Under the pieces are notes generated by a model, which saw only the letters and a list, made by a program, of their open reading frames with translations, ran no database searches and was not told the origin of the DNA. From Tyzzerella sp. (GTDB lineage: Bacteria; Bacillota; Clostridia; Lachnospirales; Lachnospiraceae), in assembly GCA_017410145.1 (NCBI GenBank), contig JAFQRJ010000008.1, positions 1 through 33,015 on the forward strand: 33,015 bases of DNA, given 5' to 3'. A program made the position numbers and the translations under genes. Below are positions 1-6,431 of the stretch, piece by piece. Position 1 is the first letter of the stretch; the number at the start of each line of letters is the position of its first letter.

Positions 1-1
1 C

Positions 2-1132
2 AGTGCAGCATTGACAAAGGCTGGAGACTTTAGTATCGTGCAACATTATATTGACGGTGAAAAACTCGGTCCAGCGGTAGATTTATATCACAGTTATTAT
101 ATTAATCCAGGTGAAACAAGCTTAGGACATGTTTACTTGACAAAAGGAACTCATTCGATTAAGGCTGTGATGGTTGGAAAGAATGAGCAATCGATAGGCT
201 ATGTATATGGAGTGGATTACTTTAGAGTCAGTGAAGTGGTAGCAAGTAGCCTAAGTACTTATGAGTTTGAAAATACAGATTTAGGAGTAATCGCATACCA
301 TTCTTCAAATAGCAACCCAGATAACTATGTGTGGACACAAGGTGGTAATTTCAGTGGTGGTAACCAATTGTTGTTCTTTGGTGCTGCAGTTCAAGATTAT
401 GTTACTGTAGAAGTGAATGTGCCTAAGAATGGATATTATAACATTAATGCAATATTATGTAGAGCAGGAGATTTCGGTATTGTTCAGCATTACATTGATG
501 ATGTAAAATTAGGAAATCCGATTAATAATATCGAAGGTGGTCTGGTAATGGCACCAGCTGTCATCGGCGACGTATATTTGACAGCAGGAACTCATACATT
601 AAAAGCAGTTATGATTGCAACAGAATCGAGTGCGTACCCGGGATGTTTGTATGGATTAGATAAACTCACATTGCAAGAAGTGATTCCACAAAATACTACA
701 TCTTGGAGAGTAGAAGGGGAAAATTTGAATGTGATTGCATGTACAGATGGAATTATTCCTACTAATCAAAAGTTGTGGTGGTTTGATTCAACAGCGTGGA
801 GTCAGGGAACACAATTATTAGTTAAGTTCAATGCGGATACACAATCAATTACTGCTACTTTCGACATAAAAGAAGGAGGAGAATACAATCTTGCGGTTGC
901 ATTAGGAAAGTTCCCGGATTTTGGAAAGTTCCAATTTGCGATTGATGGTCAAAATATTGGAGATGCAATTGATTCTTACAATGGTGATGTGGCTCATTCA
1001 GGAGAAGTAAGTTTAGGAAACAGATACCTTCAAAGTGGAACTCACGAGTTAACCATAACCTGTGTTGGTGCATCTGGAAGTGGCAGACTTTTAGGGTTGG
1101 ATTATTTGAACTTCAATAAAATTTCAGATTGA
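2..1132 (+). CDS. Multi-module carbohydrate-binding-like surface protein (5' end outside window)
   Basis: The frame is open from base 2, and the residues before the first possible start (TTG at 11) continue a repeated module, so the true start lies upstream. Three homologous modules of roughly 140 residues are visible, the first cut by the window edge. Each ends with the same pattern: AGDFxIVQHYIDGxxLG (relaxed to PDFGKFQFAIDG in the last), then a glycine/tyrosine stretch, an AGTH-type turn and (Y/L)GLDYL. This looks like a beta-sandwich carbohydrate-binding module; similar sequence occurs in jelly-roll domains of GH172/DUF2961-type enzymes (from memory, not searched). No catalytic domain, dockerin or LPXTG anchor is visible in the part seen. 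The next gene is a cohesin-like protein, so a cell-surface polysaccharide role is likely. The stop at 1130-1132 is followed by an out-of-frame acidic tail remnant. The modular CBM-like assignment is fairly firm; the ligand is unknown. Confidence 0.7.
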   Translation, partial: SAALTKAGDFSIVQHYIDGEKLGPAVDLYHSYYINPGETSLGHVYLTKGTHSIKAVMVGKNEQSIGYVYGVDYFRVSEVVASSLSTYEFENTDLGVIAYHSSNSNPDNYVWTQGGNFSGGNQLLFFGAAVQDYVTVEVNVPKNGYYNINAILCRAGDFGIVQHYIDDVKLGNPINNIEGGLVMAPAVIGDVYLTAGTHTLKAVMIATESSAYPGCLYGLDKLTLQEVIPQNTTSWRVEGENLNVIACTDGIIPTNQKLWWFDSTAWSQGTQLLVKFNADTQSITATFDIKEGGEYNLAVALGKFPDFGKFQFAIDGQNIGDAIDSYNGDVAHSGEVSLGNRYLQSGTHELTITCVGASGSGRLLGLDYLNFNKISD

Positions 1133-1154
1133 GAAATTTTTGGGAGAAATATAA

Positions 1155-1211
1155 AAAGAAGACAATAAAGAAGTCAGCAAAGAAGATGAAGGTTGGACAG
1201 GCTTTTATTAA
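1155..1211 (+). pseudogene. Vestigial acidic tail ending in GWTGFY
   Basis: Between the module protein and the cohesin-like gene, an 18-codon open stretch bounded by TAA at 1152 and TAA at 1209 reads KEDNKEVSKEDEGWTGFY. It has no start codon or ribosome binding site. It is in a different frame from the preceding CDS (about 22 bases after its stop) and matches the acidic C-terminus and WTGFY ending of the protein at 1777-2193. The bases after it (TAAAAAGGCATAAGATG) also resemble the bases after that gene. It is probably the decayed 3' end of an earlier gene or of a longer version of the upstream protein. That origin is inference. Confidence 0.45.
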
Positions 1212-1263
1212 AAAGGCATAAGATGTAGGGAAGATTATATAATACGAGGAGAAACAGTATATC

Positions 1264-1749
1264 ATGAAAAAATATGTAATTATTGCTATAACATTTGTGT
1301 TTTTAATTGTTTTAGCAATGGCAATAGGGCTTAAATTGACACCAAATCTAAAGGTGACACTTGGGAAGGATCAAAAAGTTAATACAAATGATACTGTTTC
1401 TGTGACGCTAGATTTAAATTCCAAAGAAGATGTCTATGGAATACAATTTGACTTATTATTCGACGAAGAGGTGTTAGAGTATCAAAGCTCTAACACCAAA
1501 TTGTCAAACAAATGGTATTCTAGATGCGAATACATACAGAAAGGTACGGTTCGTGTAATACTATATGACGCATCAGATTTTACTACCCCAATAAAAAAAG
1601 GAGATTTATATGAACTTCTTTTTGATACAAAAGATTATAGAGGTGATATTTCAACTGTTTTGCGTATTGACAATTTTAAAGCATATGATAAGAATGGTAA
1701 CAATATCCAAGATGTTAAGAGTAAGAGTGTGAAAATAAAGCTCAAATAG
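1264..1749 (+). CDS. Membrane-anchored cohesin-like domain protein
   Basis: The 161-residue protein opens with a hydrophobic signal/anchor segment (residues about 4-24) without a lipobox cysteine. One domain (about 28-161) follows with a cohesin-like pattern: a VSVTLDLN strand, VYGIQFDLLFDEEVLEY, GTVRVILYDAS, and IKKGDLYELLFDTKD before a closing strand. In cellulosomal systems cohesins (PF00963 type) bind dockerins on enzymes, and isolated cohesin folds also occur as surface-protein parts. Here it is a single free domain tethered to the membrane, with no dockerin partner in view. The start is supported by AGGAGA at 1247-1252. It lies between a carbohydrate-binding-like protein and an acidic anchored protein, consistent with a small surface-display cluster. 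The fold call is moderately confident; a real dockerin partner is not shown. Confidence 0.6.
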   Translation: MKKYVIIAITFVFLIVLAMAIGLKLTPNLKVTLGKDQKVNTNDTVSVTLDLNSKEDVYGIQFDLLFDEEVLEYQSSNTKLSNKWYSRCEYIQKGTVRVILYDASDFTTPIKKGDLYELLFDTKDYRGDISTVLRIDNFKAYDKNGNNIQDVKSKSVKIKLK

Positions 1750-1776
1750 CTTATAATATTAGTGGAAAGTGAGTAG

Positions 1777-2193
1777 ATGGGTATGAAAAAGAAATATGTT
1801 ATTGGATTTAGTGTTTTAGTTGTACTGTTATGTCTTGGACTTACAATGTATGCTATTTTTAAGTCGTCAGAGACAGACAAAGATGAACTTAAAGACTCAG
1901 ACTATATTACAGGAACATCTGACAAATTCGATGATTTCTCAGAGGATTCTGATGAAGAGGATGAAATTGATGGAAGTGATAGCAGCGACAATGGTGTTAC
2001 CAATGCCGATAATAGCACCGACAGTGAAACAAGTGCTGGGTCAGACGGTTCCAACAAAAATGACAATTCCACAGACAGTAGTGGTAACAATACTCCTGAC
2101 ACAGAGCAGGGCAAAGACAACAATGCAGATACAGAAGATGATAAAAAAGATGACACTCCTGAGCAGGATAAGGAGTGGACTGGATTTTATTAA
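1777..2193 (+). CDS. Membrane-anchored acidic low-complexity protein ending WTGFY
   Basis: The family is not recognised. The 138-residue product has a basic start (MGMKKKYV), one hydrophobic segment (about residues 7-27) and then about 100 residues made almost wholly of D, S, N, E, T, G and K, ending in KEWTGFY. No folded domain is visible: it looks like an extracellular acidic linker fixed to the membrane. GGAAAG at 1764-1769 sits 7 bases before ATG 1777; ATG 1783 is the alternative. Its N-terminus (KKYVI plus a hydrophobic run) resembles that of the upstream cohesin-like protein, so the two may share ancestry or an export route. The aromatic C-terminal WTGFY recurs in a remnant at 1155-1211. 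The gene is followed at once by a strong terminator. It could be a shortened relic of a larger surface protein. Confidence 0.5.
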   Translation: MGMKKKYVIGFSVLVVLLCLGLTMYAIFKSSETDKDELKDSDYITGTSDKFDDFSEDSDEEDEIDGSDSSDNGVTNADNSTDSETSAGSDGSNKNDNSTDSSGNNTPDTEQGKDNNADTEDDKKDDTPEQDKEWTGFY

Positions 2194-2197
2194 AATG

Positions 2198-2230
2198 AAA
2201 GAGATGTCGGAATTTCCGGCATCTCTTTTA
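2198..2230 (+). terminator. Rho-independent terminator, copy A of a duplicated hairpin
   Basis: Arms AAAGAGATGTCGG (2198-2210) and CCGGCATCTCTTT (2216-2228) pair over 13 bp with one G-T wobble around loop AATTT, followed by a short T run. It ends the acidic protein gene. An almost identical hairpin with similar flanks lies at 3341-3394. Confidence 0.85.
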
Positions 2231-2241
2231 TAAATTCAACC

Positions 2242-2270
2242 TTGACATTACAACGCAATGCGTGTAGAAT
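2242..2270 (+). promoter_or_regulatory. Sigma-A promoter facing the accessory island
   Basis: TTGACA (2242-2247), a 17-base spacer and TAGAAT (2265-2270) form a near-consensus promoter. No ORF starts soon after: the nearest gene start is about 220 bases downstream and has its own promoter. The transcript is therefore either a long leader or a small RNA (see 2277-2367). Confidence 0.65.
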
Positions 2271-2276
2271 GAAGTT

Positions 2277-2367
2277 CCAAAATGTTGGTGGCTCATTATG
2301 AACCAGCACATATCATAAATCAAATATTACATATCTATATTTGAAATGGCGATTCGCCAATATTTTA
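2277..2367 (+). ncRNA. Candidate small RNA or leader transcript
   Basis: The stretch lies between the promoter at 2242-2270 and a small hairpin, TGGCG (2347-2351) / CGCCA (2355-2359), followed by ATATTTTAATTTATT. An internal dyad surrounds TCATTATGA near 2290-2305. No ORF with a ribosome binding site is present. The hairpin and T run are weak for a terminator, so this is only a candidate; it may be read through into the next genes. Confidence 0.25.
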
Positions 2368-2406
2368 ATTTATTACAATTGAATAGACTACAAACTTTGA
2401 TGATTG

Positions 2407-2421
2407 AATAGGCTTTACATC
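2407..2421 (+). repeat. Left arm of 15-bp inverted repeat flanking the GNAT module
   Basis: AATAGGCTTTACATC here is the exact reverse complement of 3283-3297. It overlaps the -35 box of the module promoter. A related direct copy, ATTGAATAGACT, starts 25 bases upstream (2378), next to ATTGAATAGGCT at 2403. Confidence 0.7.
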
Positions 2422-2442
2422 AAAAAAATAATCTGTTATTAT
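2414..2442 (+). promoter_or_regulatory. Promoter of the small-ORF/GNAT pair with palindrome over the -10
   Basis: TTTACA (2414-2419), a 17-base spacer and TATTAT (2437-2442) form a good sigma-A promoter. The -10 lies inside an inverted repeat, TGTTATTATC (2434-2443) / GATAATAGCA (2446-2455), with a 2-base centre. That spacing is too short for an RNA loop, so it looks like a repressor operator. A second small dyad, AGTCT-TTTTG-AGACT, follows near 2457-2471. Autorepression by a product of the pair would fit toxin-antitoxin logic, but this is inference. Confidence 0.6.
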
Positions 2443-2494
2443 CAAGATAATAGCACAGTCTTTTTGAGACTAAAAACAAGTGGGAGGTGTAGTT

Positions 2495-2677
2495 GTGGCA
2501 ACAGAAAGTATTACGCATCATTTTTGCTTTGAAGGCGAAGCGGCATTGCGATTTGCGAATGCAATCGAAGAATCCCTGAATTCACCTAAAAAACCGTTGA
2601 GTGTTCGTGCAACTGAACTACACGGTGATGAACTAAATGAATTTCTGAAAAGGACAATTCAAGCGAATGTTATGTGA
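2495..2677 (+). CDS. 60-residue protein paired with GNAT protein (candidate antitoxin)
   Basis: The family is not recognised. The preferred start is GTG 2495, placed 7 bases after GGGAGG (2482-2487); the in-frame GTG at 2480 lies upstream of that Shine-Dalgarno. The product is a soluble 60-residue protein (MATESITHHFCFEGEAALRF...), mixed in charge, with an alternating pattern suggesting strand-helix-strand-helix. No ribbon-helix-helix or helix-turn-helix motif is visible, unlike the DUF1778 antitoxins usually paired with GNAT toxins. Its last 11 bases overlap the start of the acetyltransferase-like gene, and both share one promoter with an operator-like palindrome. That architecture suggests a functional pair, either antitoxin/toxin or modifier/enzyme. 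The coding call is fairly firm from the ribosome binding site and overlap; the role is inferred. Confidence 0.6.
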   Translation: MATESITHHFCFEGEAALRFANAIEESLNSPKKPLSVRATELHGDELNEFLKRTIQANVM

Positions 2678-3272
2678 AAAATATACAACGGTGAATATAC
2701 GGGATTATTTTCAGAATGAGGGCGGAGAAATTGGTGAAGAAGCATTAGTGAAGGTGCTTTCCAATTTCTCTTGCCCATTAAACCAAAACGTTGAAAAGTT
2801 TCTAAAAGAACAAGCAATTGAATTCACAAAAAAGAATCAATCTGTTACATATCTAGTTTTCTCAAAAGTGGATGCTACTTTGGCGGGATATTTTTCTCTT
2901 GCATCAAAACCGATAGAGGTTAAAAGTGGTATTTTTAGTAAGAGTTTGCAAAAGAAAATCTCACGTGTGAGTGAATACAATTCAGAACATCAAATATTTC
3001 ATTTGTCTGCATATTTAATAGCTCAATTCGGAAAGAATTTCAAAGAAAACACAAATAAAATAATTTCGGGTCAAGAACTAATGGAGTTGGCCAAGTGTAA
3101 GATTCGGGAATTACAATATATGTTAGGTGGTATGGTCACTTTTTTGGAAGCAGAGGCAAACGAGAAGTTATTGGATTTTTATACAAAACAGAATGATTTC
3201 AAGATATTTGATACACGTATGGCTAATTCCATGAACGATGGCAGACTTGTTCAGATGTTAGCAACCTTGTAA
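2667..3272 (+). CDS. GNAT-family acetyltransferase-like protein (candidate toxin)
   Basis: This 201-residue protein shows a GNAT-like layout. TYLVFSKVDATLAGYFSLAS (residues 61-80) is the central beta-strand region. LIAQFGKNF (117-125) sits where the acetyl-CoA loop is expected. MVTFLEAEANEKLLDFYTKQ (156-175), followed by NDF, is the classic ending in which the FY tyrosine often acts as general acid. Known relatives acetylate small molecules, proteins or, in TacT/AtaT-type toxins, aminoacyl-tRNA. The start at ATG 2667 overlaps the upstream small gene by 11 bases, with AAAAGGA about 13 bases before, suggesting translational coupling. A weak hairpin ATGCAA/TTGCAT (3310-3330) and a 15-bp inverted repeat arm (3283-3297) follow. 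The toxin role rests on gene arrangement only; an ordinary acetyltransferase is the main alternative. Confidence 0.65.
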   Translation: MLCEKYTTVNIRDYFQNEGGEIGEEALVKVLSNFSCPLNQNVEKFLKEQAIEFTKKNQSVTYLVFSKVDATLAGYFSLASKPIEVKSGIFSKSLQKKISRVSEYNSEHQIFHLSAYLIAQFGKNFKENTNKIISGQELMELAKCKIRELQYMLGGMVTFLEAEANEKLLDFYTKQNDFKIFDTRMANSMNDGRLVQMLATL

Positions 3273-3282
3273 ATGTTTTGGG

Positions 3283-3297
3283 GATGTAAAGCCTATT
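3283..3297 (-). repeat. Right arm of 15-bp inverted repeat flanking the GNAT module
   Basis: GATGTAAAGCCTATT is the exact reverse complement of 2407-2421. It begins 10 bases after the GNAT stop codon. Beyond the 15-bp core the flanks match only partly (the outer bases and an A-rich inner side). Confidence 0.7.
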
Positions 3298-3340
3298 GAG
3301 TTATCATGCATGCAATTGGGATATTTGCATTGTTTCTTGT

Positions 3341-3394
3341 GAGAATGATTTTTATAATAAAAGAGATGTCGGTTTATTTCCGGCATCTCTTTTA
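3341..3394. terminator. Bidirectional terminator, copy B of the duplicated hairpin
   Basis: Arms AGAGATGTCGG (3362-3372) and CCGGCATCTCT (3380-3390) form 11 bp with one G-T wobble and a 7-base T/A loop, with T4 on either strand's exit side. The right end overlaps the araC stop codon (3392-3394), so it probably ends araC as well as any rightward transcript. The match to 2173-2230 extends upstream of the stem (GAG...ATTTTTAT versus GAG...ATTTTAT), so this is a duplicated segment rather than two unrelated terminators. Confidence 0.75.
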
Positions 3395-4177
3395 CTTCGG
3401 TCTTTCGTTTTCAGGTGGAATGAAGAACTTCTCCTGTTTAATTGCTCTATAATCTTTCGGAGAAATTCCATATTTCTCTACAAAAGCACGATAAAACACG
3501 GTATAGTCACTGAAACCAACGTCATAAGCAATAGTAGATAAAGAATTACGAGTGGAAACCAAATATTCACAAGCACGTTCCAAACGATAATCGGTCAGAT
3601 AGCGATAAGGGGTTTTCCCATATGTTCTTTTGAAAATATTTACTATGCTGTTTTTTGATGAATAATTACAGTGTTGGCTTATATCTTGCAGAGAAATTTC
3701 AGCCTTATAGTTCTGTAAAAGATAGGTACGGATTTTTTCTGCAACTGTTTCACCACGTTGTTGTTTAGCAAGGTCTGTCAGTAATGCGTAAAACAAGCAT
3801 TCATATTCAATTTTAGAAGATTCCAAACCAAGAAGCATCAATTTGTCAAGTATAGGTTGAATGGTTTTAGATTGAAAGGTACCACGCAGTGGAAGAATAC
3901 CATTTTCTTCAAAGGTGCCTTTAAAATGGATAAAGAAGTAATTAGGTTTTTCGCTTTCTTCAATCCCATTCTGATGAAGTCCTGCACGCTGAATATAATA
4001 TTCGTTGGCGTGCAATTCTATAGGTTCATCATTTTCAGTAAAGCGTAGCATACCTTTTCGCATTAGAATTAACACGTCTTCGTCAAAAATTCTATCTATA
4101 TGATGTTCGTGCTCATGAAATTGGCGATGATTTGAATAGATATAGTGTGGTAAGTCATTAAAACTTAGTCCTAACAT
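3392..4177 (-). CDS. AraC-family transcriptional regulator with N-terminal cupin-like domain
   Basis: The 261-residue protein has an N-terminal sensing half (about 1-140, with the histidine-rich HEHEHHIDRIF and a beta-rich stretch typical of AraC cupins). The C-terminal DNA-binding half (about 155-255) has two helix-turn-helix units: ISLQDISQHCNYSSKNSIVN, and LSTIAYDVGFSDYTVFYRAF leading into the conserved YGISPKDYR. It is divergent from the reductase-aconitase X operon at 4349, which it probably controls, likely as an effector-dependent activator because that operon has a TATAAT but no good -35. The effector is unknown; a substrate of the operon is the natural guess. The gene ends inside a bidirectional terminator. 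Confidence 0.88.
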   Translation of the reverse strand: MLGLSFNDLPHYIYSNHRQFHEHEHHIDRIFDEDVLILMRKGMLRFTENDEPIELHANEYYIQRAGLHQNGIEESEKPNYFFIHFKGTFEENGILPLRGTFQSKTIQPILDKLMLLGLESSKIEYECLFYALLTDLAKQQRGETVAEKIRTYLLQNYKAEISLQDISQHCNYSSKNSIVNIFKRTYGKTPYRYLTDYRLERACEYLVSTRNSLSTIAYDVGFSDYTVFYRAFVEKYGISPKDYRAIKQEKFFIPPENERPK

Positions 4178-4212
4178 CCTGTACCTTTCCCTTCTGTCTT
4201 TCTGATATAAAA

Positions 4213-4241
4213 ATTATATCAATTTTTCCGGAAATTGTCTA
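4213..4241 (-). promoter_or_regulatory. araC promoter with palindrome between -35 and -10
   Basis: Read on the minus strand, TAGACA (4241-4236), a 17-base spacer and TATAAT (4218-4213). The spacer holds the perfect 10-bp palindrome TTTCCGGAAA (4225-4234), and the -10 lies in a second dyad, GATATAA/TTATATC (4204-4220). Both are candidate operators for AraC or another regulator. Confidence 0.6.
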
Positions 4242-4348
4242 TAAAATAGATGAAATAAAAGATTGCATTTATTAATGGAAATATTAGTATAGTATGATAT
4301 AATAAATTTAATGATATTTGTCGAAAAAAATGAAAGGAATTATTTATT

Positions 4349-6418
4349 ATGCAAAAGACAGAACAAAAATACGAGGCATTGTTTACGCCTTGGAAAGTCG
4401 GCAATGTGGAAATTAAAAATCGCATTGTCTTATGCCCTACGGGCGGCACATCTCTGTTTGGGTGGTTTGAACTTACTGGCTGTCACTTTGACAAGGAAGC
4501 CGCAAACCATTTTCTTGAAAGAGCAAAAAATAACGTAGGTCTTATTATCCCTGGTATTGCACCTTTGCGCGATACTTTCTGGGGAAAATGGCTGTGGCAA
4601 AACCCGAAAATGTTCGAAGAACTCAAAGAATATATGGATGAAATCCATAAAACAGGTGCAAAACTGTTTATTCAATTAACAGCAGGTATGGGACGTTCTT
4701 GGGCAATCACCGAACTTATAGCACCCCTACATAAAAACAAATTTACTCGTACACTTATTAAGCCGGTTATTGACACGAATCATGAATTGGCTTCACCATC
4801 TGCCCAAAAATCTCGTTGGGCACACGATATTGAGTGTCCGGAAATGACAGTAGAGCAGATACACGAAATCATTGAGGCCTTTGCGAAAACTGCTAAGCTT
4901 TGCAAGGAAGCAGGAGTTGATGGTGTGGAGGTACACGCTGTCCATGAAGGATATCTACTCGATCAGTTTGCTATAGAATTCTTTAATAAGCGTACTGATG
5001 AGTACGGCGGAAGTTTTGAAAATCGCTACCGGTTTGCGGCAGAGGTTGTTAAGGCAATTAAAGAAGCATGTGGACAGGATTATCCTGTATCACTCCGTTA
5101 CTCTGTAGAATCTAAACTAAAGGATTTCTGCTACGGAGCAATGCCTGGGGAAGAATATACGGAAGTGGGTCGTAATATGGAAGAATCCGAAAAGGCTGCA
5201 AAGTATCTGCAGGATGTCGGTTATGATATGCTGAATGCTGATAACGGTACATATGACTCTTGGTATTGGGCTCATCCGCCTATGTATATGCCTGAGAACT
5301 GCAACCTTGAGGATGTAGCGCACATTAAGAAATTTGTAGATATTCCTGTTGTTTGTGCCGGTAGAATGGATGCTTTAGTTGGTGCGCAGGCAGTTGCTGA
5401 TGGTAGTATAGATGCCGTTGGTATTGCCCGTCAATTTCTTGTAGACCCAGAATGGGTAACGAAGCTTATCGAGGACCGACTGGAAGATATCAAGCCTTGT
5501 ATCTGCTGTCATAGTGGATGTTTTAACTTCTCGTCGTCTAAGGGACACGCGAATACACAGGATCTCAAGGATACCATGGGGCTTTCCCGTTGTGCACTGA
5601 ATCCGGAAACCATGCAATCGAGGAAATATCACCTAGAGCCTGCCAAAAAGCAGAAAAACATCGCAGTCATCGGTGGCGGAATCGGTGGTATGGAAGCTGC
5701 TATCGCTTGTGCAAAGCGAGGACATAACGTAACGTTGTATGAAAAGAGCGATAAGCTTGGTGGTGTGTTTGTTGCCGCTGCAGCTCCTTCCTTTAAGGAA
5801 AAAGATAAGGCACTCATTGCTTGGTATATTCGTGAACTTGCGAAATATCCTATCACCGTGAATATGAACACAGAAATTACCGATGTAAGTACCCTTGATG
5901 CCGACGAAATCATCGTGGCAACCGGTGCAGTGGCAAAGAGAATTCCTGTTAAGGGTGCGGATACAGCTGTAGAGGCCGTAGATTATCTCCTTGGCAACAA
6001 ACAAGTTGGTGAAAACGTTGTTATTATCGGAGGTGGGCTTACCGGTTGTGAAATTGCGTATGAATTGTATCTGAATGGCAAAAAGCCTGTAATCGTGGAA
6101 ATGCAAGATGACTTAATTACGACTCCTGGCATTTGTCTTGCGAACACCAGCTATCTTCGTGATTTCTTTAAGACCAATCATGTTCCTGTATATTTGGAAA
6201 CCTCGCTTTCTGAGATTCATAATGATAGCGTAACTCTGAAGGACAAGGAAGGTAATAGCTTTAAGGTGGACGCGGACAGCGTAATCCTTTCCGTTGGTTA
6301 TAATCCGGCACCACTTGCACCGAAGAGTAAACACGTGCATGTAATTGGTGACGCGAAGAAGGTTGGAAACCTGCGTACTGTTATCTGGGGTGCGTGGGAT
6401 GTAGCAATGAAGCTTTAG
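4349..6418 (+). CDS. Old Yellow Enzyme/2,4-dienoyl-CoA reductase-type FMN, Fe-S, FAD oxidoreductase
   Basis: At 689 residues this matches multidomain ene-reductases (2,4-dienoyl-CoA reductase, enoate reductase, BaiCD/BaiH type). The FMN barrel (about 8-370) carries VEVHAVHEGYLLDQF (residues 193-207) and the family signature NKRTDEYGGSFENRYRF. A 4Fe-4S ligand set follows: C384, C387, C391 and C415. The last gap is about 23 residues, longer than the roughly 11 usual in E. coli FadH. Two dinucleotide folds follow: VIGGGIGGM (about 440-448) and VVIIGGGLTGCE (about 557-568). Such enzymes pass electrons from NAD(P)H via FAD and Fe-S to FMN and reduce activated C=C bonds. AAAGGA lies about 10 bases before ATG 4349; a TATAAT at 4298-4303 lacks a good -35. 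It is followed 13 bases later by the aconitase X genes, so its substrate may be the dehydratase product. The exact substrate is not identifiable. Confidence 0.88.
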   Translation: MQKTEQKYEALFTPWKVGNVEIKNRIVLCPTGGTSLFGWFELTGCHFDKEAANHFLERAKNNVGLIIPGIAPLRDTFWGKWLWQNPKMFEELKEYMDEIHKTGAKLFIQLTAGMGRSWAITELIAPLHKNKFTRTLIKPVIDTNHELASPSAQKSRWAHDIECPEMTVEQIHEIIEAFAKTAKLCKEAGVDGVEVHAVHEGYLLDQFAIEFFNKRTDEYGGSFENRYRFAAEVVKAIKEACGQDYPVSLRYSVESKLKDFCYGAMPGEEYTEVGRNMEESEKAAKYLQDVGYDMLNADNGTYDSWYWAHPPMYMPENCNLEDVAHIKKFVDIPVVCAGRMDALVGAQAVADGSIDAVGIARQFLVDPEWVTKLIEDRLEDIKPCICCHSGCFNFSSSKGHANTQDLKDTMGLSRCALNPETMQSRKYHLEPAKKQKNIAVIGGGIGGMEAAIACAKRGHNVTLYEKSDKLGGVFVAAAAPSFKEKDKALIAWYIRELAKYPITVNMNTEITDVSTLDADEIIVATGAVAKRIPVKGADTAVEAVDYLLGNKQVGENVVIIGGGLTGCEIAYELYLNGKKPVIVEMQDDLITTPGICLANTSYLRDFFKTNHVPVYLETSLSEIHNDSVTLKDKEGNSFKVDADSVILSVGYNPAPLAPKSKHVHVIGDAKKVGNLRTVIWGAWDVAMKL

Positions 6419-6431
6419 GAGATGAAAAGTT

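Noticed and set aside
1820-2233. 137-codon ORF overlapping the acidic protein in another frame
   Set aside because: It lies over the low-complexity acidic gene, whose frame has a signal anchor and good ribosome binding site; this frame has no recognisable domain and runs through the terminator.
3296-3541. 81-codon ORF across the copy B terminator into araC antisense
   Set aside because: TTG start without a ribosome binding site, passes through a terminator hairpin and lies opposite conserved AraC helix-turn-helix sequence.
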